Assembly: GCA_045629045.1 (NCBI GenBank)
Contig: JAZQQM010000027.1
Location: 62,001 to 126,000, forward strand
DNA from: JAILLW01 sp045629045
GTDB taxonomy: Bacteria; Bacillota; Clostridia; Lachnospirales; Lachnospiraceae
Reading direction: 5' to 3'
DNA: 64,000 bases
Of the stretch, positions 62,486-64,000 are shown piece after piece (within the stretch, counting starts at the first letter, position 1; every line of letters starts with the position of its first letter). Below the pieces are notes generated by a model. That model did not search any database. It was not told the DNA's origin and worked only from the letters and a program-made list of their open reading frames with translations. Made by a program: the position numbers and the translations under genes.

Positions 62486-63771
62486 TGAGTGAATTTAAAA
62501 AGTTTATTCCATGTATATTTTTGAAAGACGAAAAGGCAATTAAGGATTACAACGATTTTTCCGTAATAAGTGATAATCCCGGAAACCTTGCATTGGAATA
62601 TTTTGAAAACGGTGCCGATGAATTGATTATTTACGATTTATCTACCGATGATGCAGCACACGAAAAAGCGCTTGATTGTATTAAAGACATATGTGAAAAG
62701 GCATCATTACCCGTAATAGGCGCCGGTAATATCAAGAGGATGGAAGATGTTAAGAAATTGCTTTATGCAGGCTGTGCAAAAGCTGCTTTAAACTATTCCA
62801 AAGCTTCAAATGTGGAACTTACAAAAGAAGTTTCGTTAAAGTTCGGAAAGAACAAAATACTTGCATGTATTAAAGATGCTTCCGAGATTAAAGATAATAC
62901 GGAAATTTTGGAAGAATTTGTAAGTGAGATTATATTAATTAACGATCATATTATTAAGGATGCCATCGAATGCAGTAAGTTACCTTTAATTATTACACTA
63001 CCCGATGTGTCTCTTGATAAGATTATCGAAATATTCAAAAACGAAATAGTTACCGGAATGACCGGAATTGCAATTAATGAAAATGTTTTTGAAATCGAAA
63101 ACATTAAAAATCTATGCAAAGAAAATAATTTGGCTGTTTCCGTTTTTGATCCCATAATTAAATGGAGCGATCTTAAACTTAATTCCGACGGTATGGTTCC
63201 TGTTATTGTACAGGATTATAAGACTTCGGAAGTGCTTATGATGGCATATATGAACGAAGAGGCCTATCTTAAGACACTTAAGACCTGTCGCATGACATAT
63301 TATTCAAGATCAAGAAACGAGCTCTGGATCAAGGGTGAAACTTCCGGCCACTATCAGTATCTTAAAGAACTTAGTGCCGATTGTGATAAGGATACACTGC
63401 TTGCCAAGGTTAAGCAGGTAGGTGCGGCATGCCATACAGGCAAATATTCATGCTTCTTTAACGAAATTATGAAGAAAGAATATAAAGAAACAAATCCTCT
63501 TAAGGTATTCGAATCTGTTATGGCCGTTATAGAAGACAGAAAAATTAACCCTAAAGAAGGTTCTTATACCAATTATCTGTTTGATAAGGGAATTGACAAA
63601 ATACTTAAAAAGGTTGGTGAGGAAGCTACCGAAATCGTTATTGCTGCCAAGAATCCAAACGCCAATGAAATCAAGTATGAAATTGCCGATTTCTTATATC
63701 ATATGATGGTGCTTATGGCTGAAAAGAACGTTACATGGGAAGAAATAACAGAAGAGCTTGATAAACGATGA
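62485..63771 (+). CDS. hisIE: HisA/HisF-like degenerate domain fused to HisI-HisE
   Basis: A 428-residue chain with three parts. Residues 1 to about 215 resemble the HisA/HisF barrel (FIPCIFLKD; GAGNIKRMEDVKKLLYAGC), but the two catalytic Asp of that family read Phe12 and Lys130. Residues about 219-325 are HisI, phosphoribosyl-AMP cyclohydrolase, with MTYYSRSRNELW, SGHYQ and AACHTGKYSCF. Residues about 335-428 are HisE, phosphoribosyl-ATP pyrophosphatase (KVGEEATEIVIAAK). HisI and HisE look functional. The N-terminal domain is likely structural. No hisA, hisF or hisH is seen in the window. Confidence 0.9.
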   Translation: MSEFKKFIPCIFLKDEKAIKDYNDFSVISDNPGNLALEYFENGADELIIYDLSTDDAAHEKALDCIKDICEKASLPVIGAGNIKRMEDVKKLLYAGCAKAALNYSKASNVELTKEVSLKFGKNKILACIKDASEIKDNTEILEEFVSEIILINDHIIKDAIECSKLPLIITLPDVSLDKIIEIFKNEIVTGMTGIAINENVFEIENIKNLCKENNLAVSVFDPIIKWSDLKLNSDGMVPVIVQDYKTSEVLMMAYMNEEAYLKTLKTCRMTYYSRSRNELWIKGETSGHYQYLKELSADCDKDTLLAKVKQVGAACHTGKYSCFFNEIMKKEYKETNPLKVFESVMAVIEDRKINPKEGSYTNYLFDKGIDKILKKVGEEATEIVIAAKNPNANEIKYEIADFLYHMMVLMAEKNVTWEEITEELDKR

Positions 63772-64000
63772 ACAATAACTTAGCTTTATCAGATGATATT
63801 CTGATGCAGATTGAAAAACCTGCAAGGTATATCGGGAACGAAGTAAACGCAGTATATAAAGATAAAAACAATATTGATATACGGTTTGCCATGTGTTTCC
63901 CCGATGTATACGAAATCGGTATGTCTCATTTAGGCATTCAGATAATATACGATATGCTAAACAGTTTCGAGGATACCTGGTGTGAAAGAGTGTATTCTCC
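63768..64000 (+). CDS. B12-binding radical SAM protein, TIGR03960-like (cut by window edge)
   Basis: The first 77 codons of a gene that leaves the window. The N-terminus has KPARYIGNEVNAVYKD and FPDVYEIGMSHLGIQIIYD, typical of the TIGR03960 radical SAM family with a cobalamin-like domain. The start overlaps the hisIE stop (ATGA). Function is unknown in detail, although members may act in RNA or cofactor modification. Confidence 0.75.
   Translation, partial: MNNNLALSDDILMQIEKPARYIGNEVNAVYKDKNNIDIRFAMCFPDVYEIGMSHLGIQIIYDMLNSFEDTWCERVYS

Noticed and set aside
1..64000. Mobile elements, prophage, CRISPR arrays, toxin-antitoxin pairs or rRNA
   Set aside because: No transposase, integrase, phage structural gene, direct-repeat array, toxin-antitoxin-like pair or rRNA sequence was seen. 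Base composition and gene style are uniform across the window.

Overview
The window is a compact, low-GC chromosomal segment from a Gram-positive anaerobe of the Clostridia, most likely Lachnospiraceae. The evidence is gene content and local order: divergent rpmB and asp23/fakA/recG, a DUF2953-gerW pair, nusG-II/gx next to ruvAB, coaD followed by a coiled-coil protein, RecU, a separate type II topoisomerase pair, a MetH without reactivation domain, and the GGGtGRT/NifU-like pair. Gene starts mostly have AGGAGG-type ribosome binding sites, and many neighbours overlap by 1-31 nt. I see no phage, transposon, CRISPR array or rRNA. No stretch longer than 300 bases lacks a gene.

Layout. 1-5.8 kb: ilvD (truncated by the window edge), ilvB, an L,D-transpeptidase, then serC-serA. 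5.9-10.7 kb: a diguanylate cyclase with a LacI-like sensor, a small orphan protein, and a large branching-enzyme-like protein that has lost its catalytic residues. 10.8-21.1 kb: tRNA-Thr(CGT), argH, asd, a degenerate-GGDEF/EAL protein, a DUF234-type ATPase, topB, the NifU-like/GGGtGRT pair and a lipoprotein. 21.2-29.3 kb: metH, a second acetolactate synthase large subunit followed by two different small subunits, ilvC and leuCD. 29.3-32.3 kb: a membrane-anchored SurA-N-like protein, a GT-C membrane protein and a histidine phosphatase. 32.4-41.6 kb: nusG-II, gx, ruvA, ruvB, zapA, a U32 peptidase split over two genes, a FtsW/RodA protein, a class B PBP and an HD-GYP-like protein. 41.7-49.6 kb: a small unknown protein, DUF2953, gerW, a coiled-coil/J-like protein, rpmB, asp23, fakA, recG and degV. 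49.6-58.9 kb: parE, parC, rsmD, coaD, a coiled-coil protein, a tail-anchored amidase, a membrane protein, an RluA-type pseudouridine synthase and recU. 58.9-64 kb: a his operon with hisZ fused to hisG, hisD, hisB and a degenerate HisA/HisF-like domain fused to hisI-hisE, then the start of a B12-binding radical SAM gene.

The genes form a few working groups: amino-acid biosynthesis (branched-chain, Ser, Arg, Asp family, Met, His); recombination and topology (RuvAB, RecG, RecU, Topo III, Topo IV); cell wall and division (L,D-transpeptidase, FtsW/PBP, ZapA, amidase); c-di-GMP signalling (one cyclase, one EAL protein, one HD-GYP-like protein); and exogenous fatty-acid use (FakA, DegV/FakB).

The observations most worth following are the catalytically dead branching-enzyme homologue with a coiled-coil tail, the two unusual fusions in the his operon, a 12-base palindromic element shared by the argH and his promoters, LexA-like boxes in front of the ruvAB operon and recG, and the poorly characterised NifU-like/GGGtGRT pair.
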